Origin: Phlyctochytrium arcticum
Taxonomy: Eukaryota > Chytridiomycota > Chytridiomycetes > Chytridiales > Chytridiaceae
Reading direction: 5' to 3'
Length of the DNA: 64,000 bases
Assembly (NCBI GenBank): GCA_025602905.1
Contig: JAHLKI010000020.1
Coordinates: forward strand, 310,001-374,000
Shown here: in pieces, positions 45,651 through 56,692 of the stretch
Layout of the letters: every line of letters begins with the position of its first letter
How positions within the stretch are numbered: position 1 is the stretch's first letter
Notes under the pieces: generated by a model
What the model was told of the DNA's origin: nothing
The model's database searches: none
The model's input: the letters and a program-made list of their open reading frames with translations, nothing else
Made by a program: the position numbers and the translations under genes

Positions 45651-45830
45651 GATATGTGAAGTGACAATCTTGCAACGTGGAACTTGCGCACTGGGTAGAA
45701 AGGATTATTGAAACAGCACGGTTACTCGAAGAAGCTCGAAAGATCGCTGTCCTGTACATGTAAGGCTATCTCAAGTTCTCGTATTATCTACCAGGAGCGA
45801 TCTCTGACTACCATATCGTTCCAGACAGCC
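45651..45830. promoter_or_regulatory. Short divergent promoter of two mitochondrial genes
   Basis: Only 180 bases separate the start codons of DSS1 (minus) and stomatin-like protein 2 (plus), so both promoters overlap here. No TATA box is seen. Confidence 0.5.
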
Positions 45831-47433
45831 ATGGCCACTACTACAACCAAGATCTCCAATCAATGCTCGCGGCAAGCAGCCCTGTTCAGTCGCCCACAAC
45901 CTCTGGCACTCCGGCGAGCCGTAGCGGTCAATGCCGTACAACGCCGATACTACCAATACGGGAATCAGGGAAACAATTCCTTTGCGCAGGCCGCAAATTA
46001 CTGGGGTGGGGGTTCGGGGTCCACAGGATTCAGTAGACGATCAAAGTCGTTGCCTGCCAATACGGTGAGATTACATACTTCATCAGTATGTTCCAGACTA
46101 CACTCAATGACCGAACAAATTGCATTGCTCAATAGGTCGTGAAATTTGTGCCCCAGCAAGAAGCATGGGTTGTGGAACGCATGGGGAAATTTCACCGGAT
46201 ACTTGAACCCGGTCTAGCTATTCTCATTCCCGTGCTTGACCGAATTCGTTACGTCAAAAGTCTCAAGGAAGTAGCCGTCGAAGTTCCATCACAAAGCGCC
46301 ATTACTCAAGGTGTGTTTATTTTGGCGGGGGCCCGCTTGGCAGTGATCTGACATTTATCCTCAGATAACGTTACTTTGGATCTTGACGGAGTTCTGTACT
46401 ACAAAGTCATAGATCCGTACAAGGTTTGTTCCGTCTTGATTGCGATCGAGTAACTGTGCCTAATTTTCCCACACTAGGCGTCCTATGGTGTAGAAAACGC
46501 CGAATTCGCCGTTGCTCAGCTCGCTCAAACCACCATGGTAGGTTCTTTTTAGCAAGTGTATATATGTCTTTGTACAAACCCATTTGGTGTAGCGTGCAGA
46601 AATTGGTCAAATGACACTTGACCGTACCTTGGCCGAACGCACCCAACTCAACATCAATATCGTGCACTCCATCAATACTGCCGCAGCCGACTGGGGGATT
46701 CAGTGCTTGCGATACGAAATCCGAGACATCCATCCACCCGAGAACGTCGTCGTGGCGATGCACCAGCAAGTTAGCGCAGAACGGCGTAAGCGAGCAGAAA
46801 TTCTTGAGTCTGAGGGCGCTAGGTATGCAATTAAGGGAGAAGTTTGGGTTTAGGAATATTGAGAGTGGATGTTGATGATTCTTATTTCTAGGCAAGCAGC
46901 TATCAACGTTGCTGAGGGTCGGAAGCAATCTGCGATTTTAGAATCTGAGGCAGTCAAGGCGCGCCAAATCAACCATGCTGAGGGTGAGCTTCCTCCCGCA
47001 TCATAGTCTTACAAACATAATCTAATGCAGTTTCATAACCTCAAAAGGTGAAGCAAAAGCCATCCTCCTTCGCGCAGAAGCCAACGCCGCCTCCATTGAC
47101 CGGATTGCCTCAGCTATCAACCACCACGGTCAGGAAGGTCAAGATGCCGTCTCCCTCTCTGTCGCCGAAAAGTACATTGATGCATTCGGCGGTTTGGCTA
47201 AGGAGAGTACGACGGTCATTGTGCCAAGTAACGTCAATGACATTTCGGGGATGGTGACGCAGGTTATGAGTGTCTTTGGGGCTGTCAAGGGTGGGCGGAG
47301 GCCTGGATCTGGGTCTGTCAAGCAGGGTGAAGGAGTTGGGCAGTTGGCGGCCTTCACAGATGCCTTGAAGCATGATGGCGCTTCATCTAATGCGTCGTCA
47401 TCGTCGTCAAGATCTACTGATTCACCCAACTGA
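45831..47433 (+). CDS. Mitochondrial stomatin-like protein 2 (SPFH/band 7)
   Basis: Inner-membrane SPFH scaffold that organises respiratory complexes and cardiolipin-rich domains. Seven exons, 45831-46064, 46136-46310, 46365-46423, 46477-46536, 46593-46822, 46892-46983 and 47048-47433, give 411 aa. The Arg-rich presequence (LALRRAVAVNAVQRRYYQYG) is followed by the SPFH domain: VKFVPQQEAWVVERMGKFHR, LEPGLAILIPVLDRIRYVKS, NVTLDLDGVLYYKV, and GVENAEFAVAQLAQTTMR. The coiled-coil part has AERRKRAEILESEGARQA and ILLRAEANAASIDRIA. A Ser-rich tail ends it. The order and motifs match SLP2 rather than stomatin or prohibitin. Confidence 0.93.
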
Positions 47434-47619
47434 GCAGTGTTTATATGAATGTGGAGAATGTTCATTTGGAATTATATATCATTTTTTTGTTTTTGGTACA
47501 AAGTTTATGCATTGAAGAATAACGTTTACAAGCCAGTCATAGAAACCGTCACACCGAATTCACAAAGTTCAGGCAAAAAGGAGTTTATACAAAGCAGAAA
47601 GATAAAGCGGTAGTGTCAA

Positions 47620-48126
47620 CTACAAAGGTGGCAATGCATCGCCTTGTTCAGGAGCTCCCGTTGCCGCGGCCCCAGAGGCACTGGTCACCGGCGTAGGCTT
47701 GGGACACAATTCACTCTTTCGGATGAGCCCCATGACTTCGGCAACCTTGTTTCCATCCTCACACTTGTTTTCACAGAAGCCAAACTGAGCGGGATCCGTC
47801 GTCTTTTTCCAGCCCCCGTTACTGGCAAAGTAGGTTTCGGGGTAGTTGCATACGGCCAAGACAAGGAGGCCGACTTGGGTTGTGGCGGTGATGTTGTATC
47901 CCGCGATGCAGGACAACAGGCAGGGCGAGATAGGAGATTTGGAGGTAGATGAGGAGGAGGAGTGGTCCCACCATTGGGTGGTGTGATTGGTGGAGCTCTT
48001 GGGTTGTTCCTTGCCCGCGTTGTCTTTGTTGTCTTTTGTGGGTTTATCTTTGGGGGTGTCGTGGGGAAGAGCTGAGACGGCCAGGACGGTTGAGGCCAAC
48101 AGAAGGATGATGGATTTGATGTGCAT
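47620..48126 (-). CDS. Secreted cysteine-containing protein
   Basis: 168 aa from the ATG at 48126, chosen over an upstream in-frame ATG because it gives a clean signal peptide (MHIKSIILLLASTVLAVSAL). A Lys/Asp/Ser-rich linker (residues 20-65) leads to a domain with six cysteines (SPCLLSCIAGYN, AVCNYPE, FGFCENKCEDGN, ELCPKP) and ends in a Pro/Ala-rich tail. The cysteine spacing recalls small fungal effector-type or CFEM-like proteins but does not match CFEM exactly (six, not eight). No GPI signal. Confidence 0.75.
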   Translation of the reverse strand: MHIKSIILLLASTVLAVSALPHDTPKDKPTKDNKDNAGKEQPKSSTNHTTQWWDHSSSSSTSKSPISPCLLSCIAGYNITATTQVGLLVLAVCNYPETYFASNGGWKKTTDPAQFGFCENKCEDGNKVAEVMGLIRKSELCPKPTPVTSASGAAATGAPEQGDALPPL

Positions 48127-50147
48127 GGTTGATGTGGGAGTGTGCTTTGAGTGATTGGAGGGTTGGTTGACCAAGGAGCTTTAGCTGTTGCTATTGGAGG
48201 ATGTGATGCGCGGGGTGCGATACAGAGGGAGGATGTGGGATCTTTCCCCACCATTTATATACCCCCACAAATCCCCCTCTCACACGTTTATAAAGTTTGT
48301 AGTCGTAAATGGCCCAGTTGGCACACTCTGGGCCTTCTCCGTTCAAGTTACCCTCATCGCAGCCCGTTTGAGGGATCGAATGTTCCAACAATAGTTTATG
48401 ACATGGCCGAGAGGATTCCTTGGCAATGGGGATTGTATAACGTGTGGTGATTTCCATCATGCGCCTTTCAACGCGTAGTAAGCGTTGCTTTGCACCAAAC
48501 TGTAAACTACCACGCGTGTCGAACTTCATCTTGAACCAGCGTAGTCTTGCAAGATGGTTGTCTACGCTCAATGACAGTTTAAACTGAGCCTTCTTGCTGC
48601 GTGATGTTCCTGCTGGCGGGAGTGAGGTATATCATACTTGAGTACTGTAGACCATGGTACGCATGAGATTTTACCCGCCATAAGTTTGATTTTCTAGCGG
48701 TAGGGAGGAATCTATCATCTCAATGCTTAATTAACCTTTGGATAACCAAAACAAATTTATGCGCAGAGTAAAGCTTGTGGATGCAGAGATCAATCAGCTT
48801 TAGTCTGTCAACGAGCATTCCTTGATGTTAGTTTCTTGTTGTTTGTCGTTGGTCCAGTCGACGCAGTCGTTCTTGGATTCATTCGGTCGGAGTTTTGATT
48901 ACGAGAAATTGTCCTCGTGGCTGCGCCATCCCTCGCCAGGCTTGCACCATATATATATACGAGTACCAATGTGCTTCAACAAAGTGTCCTTGATATAAGA
49001 AGATGTAGAGATCACACTATCCTTTTCATGATTATTATTCTTTGCGCCTCTTCCTAATCTAACGAGGGGTGAGCTATAGTGACATGGCTTTATGCGGGGC
49101 AATACCAACTATGTCTACATGAATTCATCGGTAATTTCCCTACTCCTTTGTCAAGGTTAGGCCCTAGCGGTCTCCTCCAAATCCAAACCGGACTGCTCAA
49201 GCTGCCACACATGAGAACGCATTTCTGAATACAGGTTTGGTACAATCCCAAAGATTGTGACCTTGCACTAGATCTTAGTGCCGGGGGACTGTGCTTACCC
49301 GGCATACCACCTTGGGGGCTGCATGCGCACTCCGTTATACTCCTGCTGTACTCAGACATGACAAGTAATCATCAATTTCTCAACAGAATGTATACTTGAG
49401 TATCGATACTGTATCAGTCTATATCGTACCGTGTTTTTCTACCCGTGTGCCATAGAATGTGGACTATCGCAGCGCCGCCAAATAAGATGAAACTACTCGA
49501 GTAAGAGGTTGATACCGACACATTTACTTTCTGATAAGGGTGTAGCACCTTGAGAATAGATACATGGATCGTATTTGAGCTTGTAAATTTGGTACCGCAA
49601 CTTACCGTACCGATTCGTGCTTATGGTCAGATCTCGCAATAACCCATGGCCTCATGCAGTTCAAAGTCGCAGACAAGCGACTTCTCAGTCCATGGATAGG
49701 TCGGGCAGTAAGGTCAGCTATATATTTTTGTAGGTCGGTTGAACATCTGGGTGCAGCTCAGCGCAACCCGAGATTTTCCCGCCAAAAATTTACGTAAGCA
49801 ATGTCCGACGGTCCGAACGATTTCCGCGACAACTGATGGGTGCTATACTGATGTAAATTCTAATGTAAAAGAGTGCTAAGAAGTGAATGAAATGATCGAA
49901 CATATGCTAAAATATAAGTGGGAGGATGTTCACCACGCCAAACTGTGTAATAGGTGCAAACTACGCCCTAAAAACCGACAGCATGAGATTGTCATGGGGT
50001 ATGGAAATGGACCCCAAACGTCAAAAGCAGAACGCATCGATGTGAGGCTGAGATATCTCAATCTAGACAATGTTTGTAAGAAAGTGAGTAATTGTTCATG
50101 GTGTAGCGGCGCAACCAGCGCCTGAGGGGCAGGCGAGTACCCTGTCT
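48127..50147. other. Long gene-poor region
   Basis: About 2 kb. Besides the TATA box just listed, I find no supported gene. Open frames at 48191-48571 (minus) and 49883-50125 (plus) lack family resemblance and intron logic. It marks the change from the housekeeping block to the repeat-rich part. Confidence 0.4.
48255..48261 (-). promoter_or_regulatory. TATA box of the secreted cysteine protein gene
   Basis: TATATAAATGG on the minus strand about 130 bases upstream of the ATG at 48126. Confidence 0.55.
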
Positions 50148-52972
50148 TTACGCACCTTCAACATCACGCGCTGGAACCTTGTCAATGTTTTTCCAAAAGT
50201 TGGTCAGCGATTGCTTGGCAATCCACTGAAACATGCTGGGGCACTTGCAATCATCTGTTAGGCATCCGCAGCCTGCACGATCTCCTGTCAACGAATTCGT
50301 GTTTAAGAAATCCCGCGTCTTCTGGGCTTTGGCTGATGGCTTCGCTGGCCCATTGGTGATGTCGCCAAGAGGGGATTTAGACGATGGCTTCGGCACAGAT
50401 TGATAAGCGACAATATTGACGTGCTTTCCAAGATTAACATACGTCTGACGCTTCAGAGGGATTGCGACCAAGCTTTCTCGAAGGGTAACTATGATCTTGT
50501 CGGGATTTTCCTTGTTTGCATTTCTTGCTGGACTGGACCCTGGTGTTGGTAACGATGAAGAGGAGGGAGGGGATTGAACTGGAGGACTTGATGGGGATGG
50601 AAGAGGAGAATTTGGGCTGGGTGGAGGGGGAGGCCTTACCACAAGGTTGTAGTGGGGCACATTGGACCAATACGACAACTTTCCAGTTTGTCCTTTTACG
50701 TCAAGCGAGAAGGATAGAAGGGTAGAAAAAAGATCTTTCAGATGAGAAACCATTCTGGGAACAACATCGTCCATCGCCTTCTCCAAGGGAAGCGGTGCAC
50801 TGGACTTCTCATCATCATCTTCTTCATCATTGTCATGATCATCCGTCGGGATCGGAAGTCCGCGAAGCTGGAATTCGCGTTCAGTCATCTCTGCCAGCTG
50901 CTTGAGGGCAGATTCCCCCCTCATGGCTGTGATAAGGAACGCTTTCCGGGTCACTTGATCGTTGGTATCATAAAAGCGGATAGCAGCGCGAAGGATGGAA
51001 TGAAAGACCTCTAGGTCTTCGCTGGAAAACGTGGAGAATAGGACAGAGACGAGGACATCCTGTGGGAGGTGGGCCGGCAATTTCTCCAAGAGGGCGAGCT
51101 GGAATAGGATAATGTTCACGTAATTCTTCTTCTCCAGACGGGTGAACAATGGGAAGAGGGCTGCAGACACATCTTGATCTGACCAAGATCACCGCTGGCT
51201 AACAAGTATGGGCAGTCCACGGAAAGAGGAATAGCCTCCTCAAAAACCCACAAGATGGCATCGATCATAGCCTTGCGGACGGGTGTAGCGTCAGGATGAT
51301 TGGCCGCCAACTTGTAGGTTTTTAGAAGTTCCTCTCGACATTCTTGCCATGCGGTCATGGCAAGGGCCAGCATAGCTGTTCTGCGTTTAGGTCGCATCTT
51401 GATTGGCGTGGTGTTCTCAATCTCGGGGTACCCAGCAATCCAGAGGGGATGAATCAGCGTCCAAGCATGTATGAGGATGGCCTCTTGGGAGTTGAGTGAT
51501 ACATGCATCAAGTCGGGTACTGCCAGTACATGTGGTTGTAAAGCCTGGTACTTTGGGGATCTGAGAAGCTTGTTGACGTACATCCATACGTAAAAATCCC
51601 CGGCCAGCACAAAGGACTGTTTGTGTGCAAGATCCTCGCCAGGATAGCCTACTTTGGACAGAAAAGCCTCTATGTTGTCCATGACGGGCTTAAGGTCATC
51701 AGCTGACTTCATGGGATTATTATCGCTCCCGATAATATGGAAGTCTTCCTGAGATGCCGCCTTCGTTGCCATGCTATAAGCATACATTTTCTTGGAGAGA
51801 ACTTCGCCATTGCGCAACTTGGCATAGCTTTCGCTTCCGGGGCCTTCGATGACCTGGGGGATCCACGACACGTCCTGCAGGAGAGAGGCATTCAAACTTC
51901 CAATACCAGGGGGAAGTGGTTTGAGGTCTCGATGAAGCTTCACTGCATAGTTGGCAGTTGTTCTTGCGCTCGTAAACTTGCCTGGCGCATTAGCTGTGCT
52001 TGGTATGGCGCGAATCTGACACCAGTGAAAATCGTCAATCGTGACTACAAGAAGGGGGTTTGTTTGGAGAATGTCCTTCACCACGGCTTCTTGCGACTCC
52101 AGGATTAGATCGTTTGAACGGGCAACCGACTTTGACGGATTGTAGCAGATCCCTACTCTCGAAAAGTATCGCTGCAGGGTATATGACTGACCGATCATCT
52201 GCCGTCCAACGATTCGTTTGATATAGTCGCACCTCCTATCCATGGTATGGGCTTCATAGCAGATGGAAAAAATAATTTTTCTCTTCATGCGGTCCCTGTA
52301 GACCACGGATTGAAGTGGTGTGTCCTTGAAGCCAATCGAGGTGGCCTTGAGCTCGTACAGACGTGGGTATGCCGCAATGAATCCATCGACATCGACAAAA
52401 GGATTCCCGTCGAAAGGACGTTTGATAAAGTCCAACATGGCTTTATTCAAGTCATTGACCGTTGCGGGATTCTCTTCATCCGGTTTCGAAGGAGTGATAA
52501 TGGTGATGGCATCCAAGTTCTCCGGCTCATCATGATCAACCATTATGACTACGGCTTCATCCTCATCTGCATTTGCTTCCGGCGATTCATCTGGTACACT
52601 TTCCACAGGTCGGAAGAATCCGTATTTATACCATCGAGATCGACACCCTTCGCAAGCATACGGGGCAGCGGCCCTACGCGCAAGCTGAGGCTTCACACCA
52701 TTCATCGCCAGCTTACCGAGCTCGTCATATCCAAACTTGTAAAATCGTGAGGAGTTCTTGGTCCCACAACCAAAACAGCCGGGTATAAAGTACCACTTGC
52801 CGTTCTTTCTTCCAGGCACTTCATAGAACCAAACGCGTGAGCCTACAGCCTGAGGATTTCCGAGGTTCAAGAAAAAAGGCAAATGACGAAGGAATTACGA
52901 TCAGTAGACTGTAGCGGCGCTTGATGTTCAAGTTGATCAAGATGCCCATCTCACCTTCCTCTTCGGCGGCAT
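50148..52972 (-). mobile_element. Transposase-like gene, apparently intact (copy 1)
   Basis: Exons 52972-52955, 52849-51140 and 51098-50148 give about 892 aa. Exon 1 is just six codons and reads MPPKRK, a nuclear localisation signal. Exon 2 has an N-terminal Cys-pair module (GCFGCGTKN, CEGCRSRWYKYGFF) and a body with VVTIDDFHWCQIR, FVLAGDFYVWMYVN and VPDLMHVSLN. These are reminiscent of the RNase H-like core of fungal DUF6589/KDZ-type element proteins, but that assignment is by feel. The intron before exon 3 is 41 bases (GTCTGG...CCAG). Exon 3 has an acidic/Pro-Ser linker and a Cys cluster (AGCGCLTDDCKC). A diverged broken relative lies at 54287-56285, so this is a multicopy family. Confidence 0.6.
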
Positions 52973-54286
52973 GCTGTCACTTGCGCGTCGGAATACTGAA
53001 GATCCTGTCAGAAAAGGTTCGGATAAAGTCACAGAGTCTCCTTCCCATACCGGTTGAGGTGAGTTTCGAGAGTTTACTGGAGGTGTGTAGTGCAAAAGAT
53101 CGCGTGGAAATGGACAGATGGTGAACGAATGTTTTGCAAAAACGTACAGTAAAACGGCCAGGTCGGATCAGCTTACTTAATGCTACAATGACTGTGCCTC
53201 CCTATTGTAAAACTCGGGTTGCGCAGTTATCCTGGTCTCCACTCACAAGGTCCGTGGCTGCGCATGTTCCTCGCGTCTCTCAGTCACAAGCACGTGGAAC
53301 TGTGCCACAACGCCACACGGGTATCCTTGACCTGTTTTGCTTGTGAGCGAAAGTATCCTTGGTCTGTTTTGAAAGTATCCTGGGTCTCCAGGGCGGCAAC
53401 TACAGCTTGTTCCAAAATGTCAGGAAACCCACGTGACTTTTGAGGGCCTTGCCAGTTGGGTGTCTGAACAGTGGTGTTCAGGGCTTCAGCGAGCAAAGCA
53501 CCACAACCGTTGGGATGTTCGCCACTCCTCCTGCCTTTGTCAGTTCGTTGCAGTTGGGTGTCCGAACAGTGGTGTTCAGGGCTGGGATTCAGATTGTAAA
53601 CAATTAAAATTGCCCAACATGCCCAAAATCGCCACTGACAAAAGCAAGAGTATTACCATTGTTGGACTGCGACGAACTGACAATGGCAGGAGGTGTGGCG
53701 AACATCCCAACGGTTGTGGTGCTTTGCTCGCTGAAGCCCTGAACACCACTGTTCGGACACCCAACTGGCAAGGCCCTCAAAAGTCACGTGGGTTTCCTGA
53801 CATTTTGGAACAAGCTGTATATCCAACCTGTCTCAGCCAAATCCAACCCTTGGCATGTGACCTGCGTAATTTGGCCGAATAAGGTTAAATTCTCACCATA
53901 TTGGCTCAAATATCCGCGCAGCACTCCAAGGCTCTTGCATTCTATCCTCAAGCTTCCACAGCTTGTATCAGGCTTGTATTGAACAAACATTCCCTTCCAA
54001 GAGTTTTACTACTGTGTTTTCATATTTTTCACCACCAGCATTTGTTTGATTCACACACATGATAGTAGACAGGCTCGCATTATCATGGTAAGGAATAATG
54101 AATCTAATGCGCAACTTTGAAATCTGGATGGGGCTATTTATGTTCTTTAAGTGGGGGAAAATATTGGAATCTGACATGTAGGAATACTAAATAATTAGAT
54201 AGTGCGACCGGTAAAGGAAAAAAGCTATGTTGAATCAAGTTAGGCTTTAATATTCCACCTCTACAACATCAGTAGTATGTACCTGA
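52973..54286. other. Spacer between element copies, containing a foldback element
   Basis: No gene. Contains the foldback repeat at 53401-53819. Short open frames here are just the repeat read in two directions. Confidence 0.5.
53401..53819. repeat. Foldback (inverted-repeat) element, 419 bp
   Basis: Starts TACAGCTTGTTCCAAAATG and ends with its reverse complement. The two arms, about 154 bases each (53401-53555 and 53665-53819), match with about five mismatches around a 110-base centre. A sub-motif, CAGTTGGGTGTCTGAACAG, occurs three times: twice on the left and once inverted on the right. It has no coding capacity, as in MITE/foldback elements; no clear target duplication is visible. Confidence 0.88.
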
Positions 54287-54616
54287 TTACTTTCCGCGGT
54301 TGGGACAAGCTATGTGAGAAGCAGCGTGACCCTTTGCTCTCTCTCCTTCACCTAAGCGGCGGCAAGTGCTACATTCAGGAGGTTCCCTTCTTGGGATCGC
54401 GACCAGCCGCCGACTGGCAGGGAGAACAGCGAGCCCTTCAGGTATGATGTTGGGCAGGATATTCGGATTAACATCAGGATCAACATTTCCACCTTCCTCA
54501 AGAGTGACTGCGCCTGTTAGTGGAGGTGAAGCATGGCCGACGGTTTGCGACACACTTGCAGAAGCCTGGGGTTTGGTGCAATTTGTCCGTACATGACCTG
54601 CCTCCCCGCAGTTGCC

Positions 54617-54683
54617 TGTTACGGTGCATATACCCGCGACCCTGCGCTAGCAGCGCAGGGTCGCGGGTATATGCACCGTAACA
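54617..54683. repeat. Perfect 67-bp palindromic element, copy 1
   Basis: TGTTACGGTGCATATACCCG begins a 32-base arm that is repeated as its exact reverse complement after a 3-base loop (AGC). It lies inside a CCHC zinc-knuckle coding block of the broken transposase gene: removing 64 bases joins codons for Met-Cys to CGEAGHVRTNC with one Gly-Asn between. Confidence 0.92.
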
Positions 54684-55145
54684 CATAGCTGCACATTGGC
54701 AGTTGAAAACCTTGCACCCACAAGCTGTCAGATCGTAGTTCAAACAATCGGTTTTCAGGAACTCTCGGACTTTGATTTTCTTGGCCTTGGTGGATGATTG
54801 TCCATTTGTAACGTCCGTTAGGGGGCTCCTCTCCGCCGGCATCGAAACACTCTGAAAACCTTCAATATCAATGTGGTTTCCCAGATTGATATATGGTTGT
54901 CGGCGCAGGGGCAAAGGCACTAGCGACTCCCTGATAGTGGCCAGTACCACCGTGGGGATTGAATCGCCGCTGGGTGAGGGAGGGTTGACCGCGGGGTTCT
55001 CTTTGTCGCCAGAGGGGACAGGAGTTGTGACAGCATTCCTGTTTCTACTGGACGGGCCTGAATTGTTCACGACCGTCTCAGTTGAAAGTAATGGCGTTGA
55101 TGGCATGGGACGTGAACGAGGCGGCCTGAGAACAAGGTTATAATG

Positions 55146-55436
55146 CGTGTGACGGGTTCTGGTTCTTTTATACTAGCGGCAGGCGGCCGAATGACATGTG
55201 TCATTGGTCCCTGAGAGCGGTAGCAATCATTACTGCGCGAGCTGGCATGCGCCACACTCGTGACAGGTTTTCTTCCATCATAAAGTACTCTGATAGCATT
55301 AGACATAACTTTAAGTGTTTTTCGACCATTACACTACCCGAACTCTCGCAACCTGGGAAGTTGCATATAGCGTCCATTTTACTTTTCTTTGAGCCCCTTT
55401 CTTTCATCAGACCGATCCCCCTGACCCCATTGCAAT
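55146..55436 (-). mobile_element. About 290-bp insertion in the broken transposase copy
   Basis: Relative to copy 1, the reading PHYNLVxRPP is split here: PHCN lies on one side and HYNLVLRPP on the other. The insert, read on the minus strand, contains a short frame with a Cys/His cluster (CNFPGCESSGSVMVEKHLKL then C) and several stops at its end. Borders are approximate; no terminal repeats recognised. Confidence 0.55.
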
Positions 55437-56285
55437 GCGGCAAAGCAGCAGCATAAGGAAGCTTGTCAGTTTGGCCAACAACATCGAAAGAGAAAGCAAA
55501 GAGGGTGGAAAAAAGCTCTTTGAGGTAAGCAACCATTCTGGGGACCACATCATCGGCAGCCTTCTCCAGAGGGGTTGGGGCGGAACTACGGGCCTCTCCA
55601 GAGGTCCCCGGCTCTTTCTTGATCACTGACTCTCCCTCAATCGGAGCCACTGGCCGCCCTCGTATCGCTAACTCCCGCTCGGTCATAGCAGCAAGCTGCA
55701 TCAATGCCGACTCCCCCCTCATGGCTGTGATCAGCATAGCTTTCCTGGCTACTTGCGCATTTGTGTCTTGGAAGCGTATAGCAGCCCGGAGAATGGAGTG
55801 AAAAACTTCTAAGTCCTCACTAGAGAATGTGGAGAAAAGAAAAGCCATAACAATACCCTCCGGAAGGTGGGAAGGAAGCCTTTCGAGAAGACCAAGCTGG
55901 AAAAGAGAGCGAACAAAGGGAAGAGACGCTTAAGGCACATTTTGACCTGCAAAAGGTCCCCACTTGATAACAGGTAAGGACAATCCACTGCCAGGGGAAT
56001 GTGGTCTTCAAAAAGGGACAGAATTGACTCGACCATCGCCTTGCGGACAGGGGTTGCCTTGGGATTATTAGCTATGCCCAGCTTATAAGCACTCAGGAGT
56101 TCCTGACGGCATTCCTGCCAAGCTGTCATAGAAAGGGCCAGCATTGCCGTTCTGCGCTTCGGTCTCATGTTGATGGGCGCTGTATTCTCCACGTCCGGAT
56201 ACCCAGCGATCCAGAGGGGATGGATTATGGTCCAACCATGAACCAGGACCGCCTCCTGTACATTCAGCGCCGTATGCATGTTGAG

Positions 56286-56330
56286 ACCCTGCGCTGCTAG
56301 CGCAGGGTCGCGGGTATATGCACCGTAACA
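56286..56330. repeat. Palindromic element, copy 2 (one arm truncated)
   Basis: Holds one full 32-base arm (56299-56330) of the element seen at 54617-54683, the loop as GCT (so inverted in orientation), and only 10 bases of the other arm (ACCCTGCGCT). It sits exactly at the junction between the viral-like helicase fragment and the truncated transposase copy. Confidence 0.9.
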
Positions 56331-56692
56331 GAAATGGGTGCTAAATAATCCCCAAGCGCTAACGCTATGAGTGATGCCAATAGTGATTTCCCGTTAGACC
56401 CAATACCATGAAAAAAGAAGAACAATTGGTCGCGACTATGTCGATCCAACGCGCTGGAAATCACTTTCAATATGTATTTCTTCAACTCTGGTCGATTCAA
56501 TCTAAAGTCATCGAGAAATTTGTTGACAATATCCTTTATTTCCTGAGGATGATCAGCGTAGGGTTTATATTCCAGATTGGTGGACATTGTAGAATAGTCG
56601 TCGGGTCGGGACGCTCTGAATACACCTTCATCAAGGTCGAACACTCCATTCGAACAGTGAAGATTACCCGCCTTTTTGTTGAATTCACACGC
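56331..56692 (-). pseudogene. Fragment of a D5-like (giant-virus type) primase-helicase
   Basis: Minus-strand frame of about 120 codons bounded by a stop (56693-56695) and cut at the palindromic element. It shows the region before and including the Walker A site of superfamily 3 D5-type helicases: SNGVFDLDEGVFRASRPDDY, then FFFHGIGSNGKSLLASLIA with the GxGSNGKS P-loop. The rest of the ATPase (Walker B, sensor) and the primase part are missing. D5-type proteins are typical of nucleocytoplasmic large DNA viruses and some related elements, so this is best read as an old viral or virus-like insertion in the fungal genome. Confidence 0.75.

Larger units (their letters stand above)
54287..56285 (-). 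pseudogene. Broken relative of the transposase-like gene (copy 2)
   Basis: Minus-strand remnant collinear with the last half of copy 1 (HPLWIAGYPDVENTAPINMR, FSTFSSEDLEVFHSILRAAI, LRRQPYINLGNHIDIEGFQS). It is damaged in at least four ways. It starts abruptly at the palindromic element (56286). It lacks about 24 bases around 55910 including the intron donor seen in copy 1. About 290 bases are inserted near 55146-55436. A palindrome at 54617-54683 splits its C-terminal zinc knuckle. Downstream of the palindrome the frame continues CGEAGHVRTNC and then an Asn/Pro/Gly-rich tail with two more Cys pairs (ECSTCRR). It cannot make a full protein. Confidence 0.8.

Noticed and set aside
50102..52920. 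TGTAGCGGCGC at both ends of the transposase-like gene as terminal repeats
   Set aside because: The right copy lies inside intron 1 of the gene, so it cannot mark the element end; an 11-base match may be chance.
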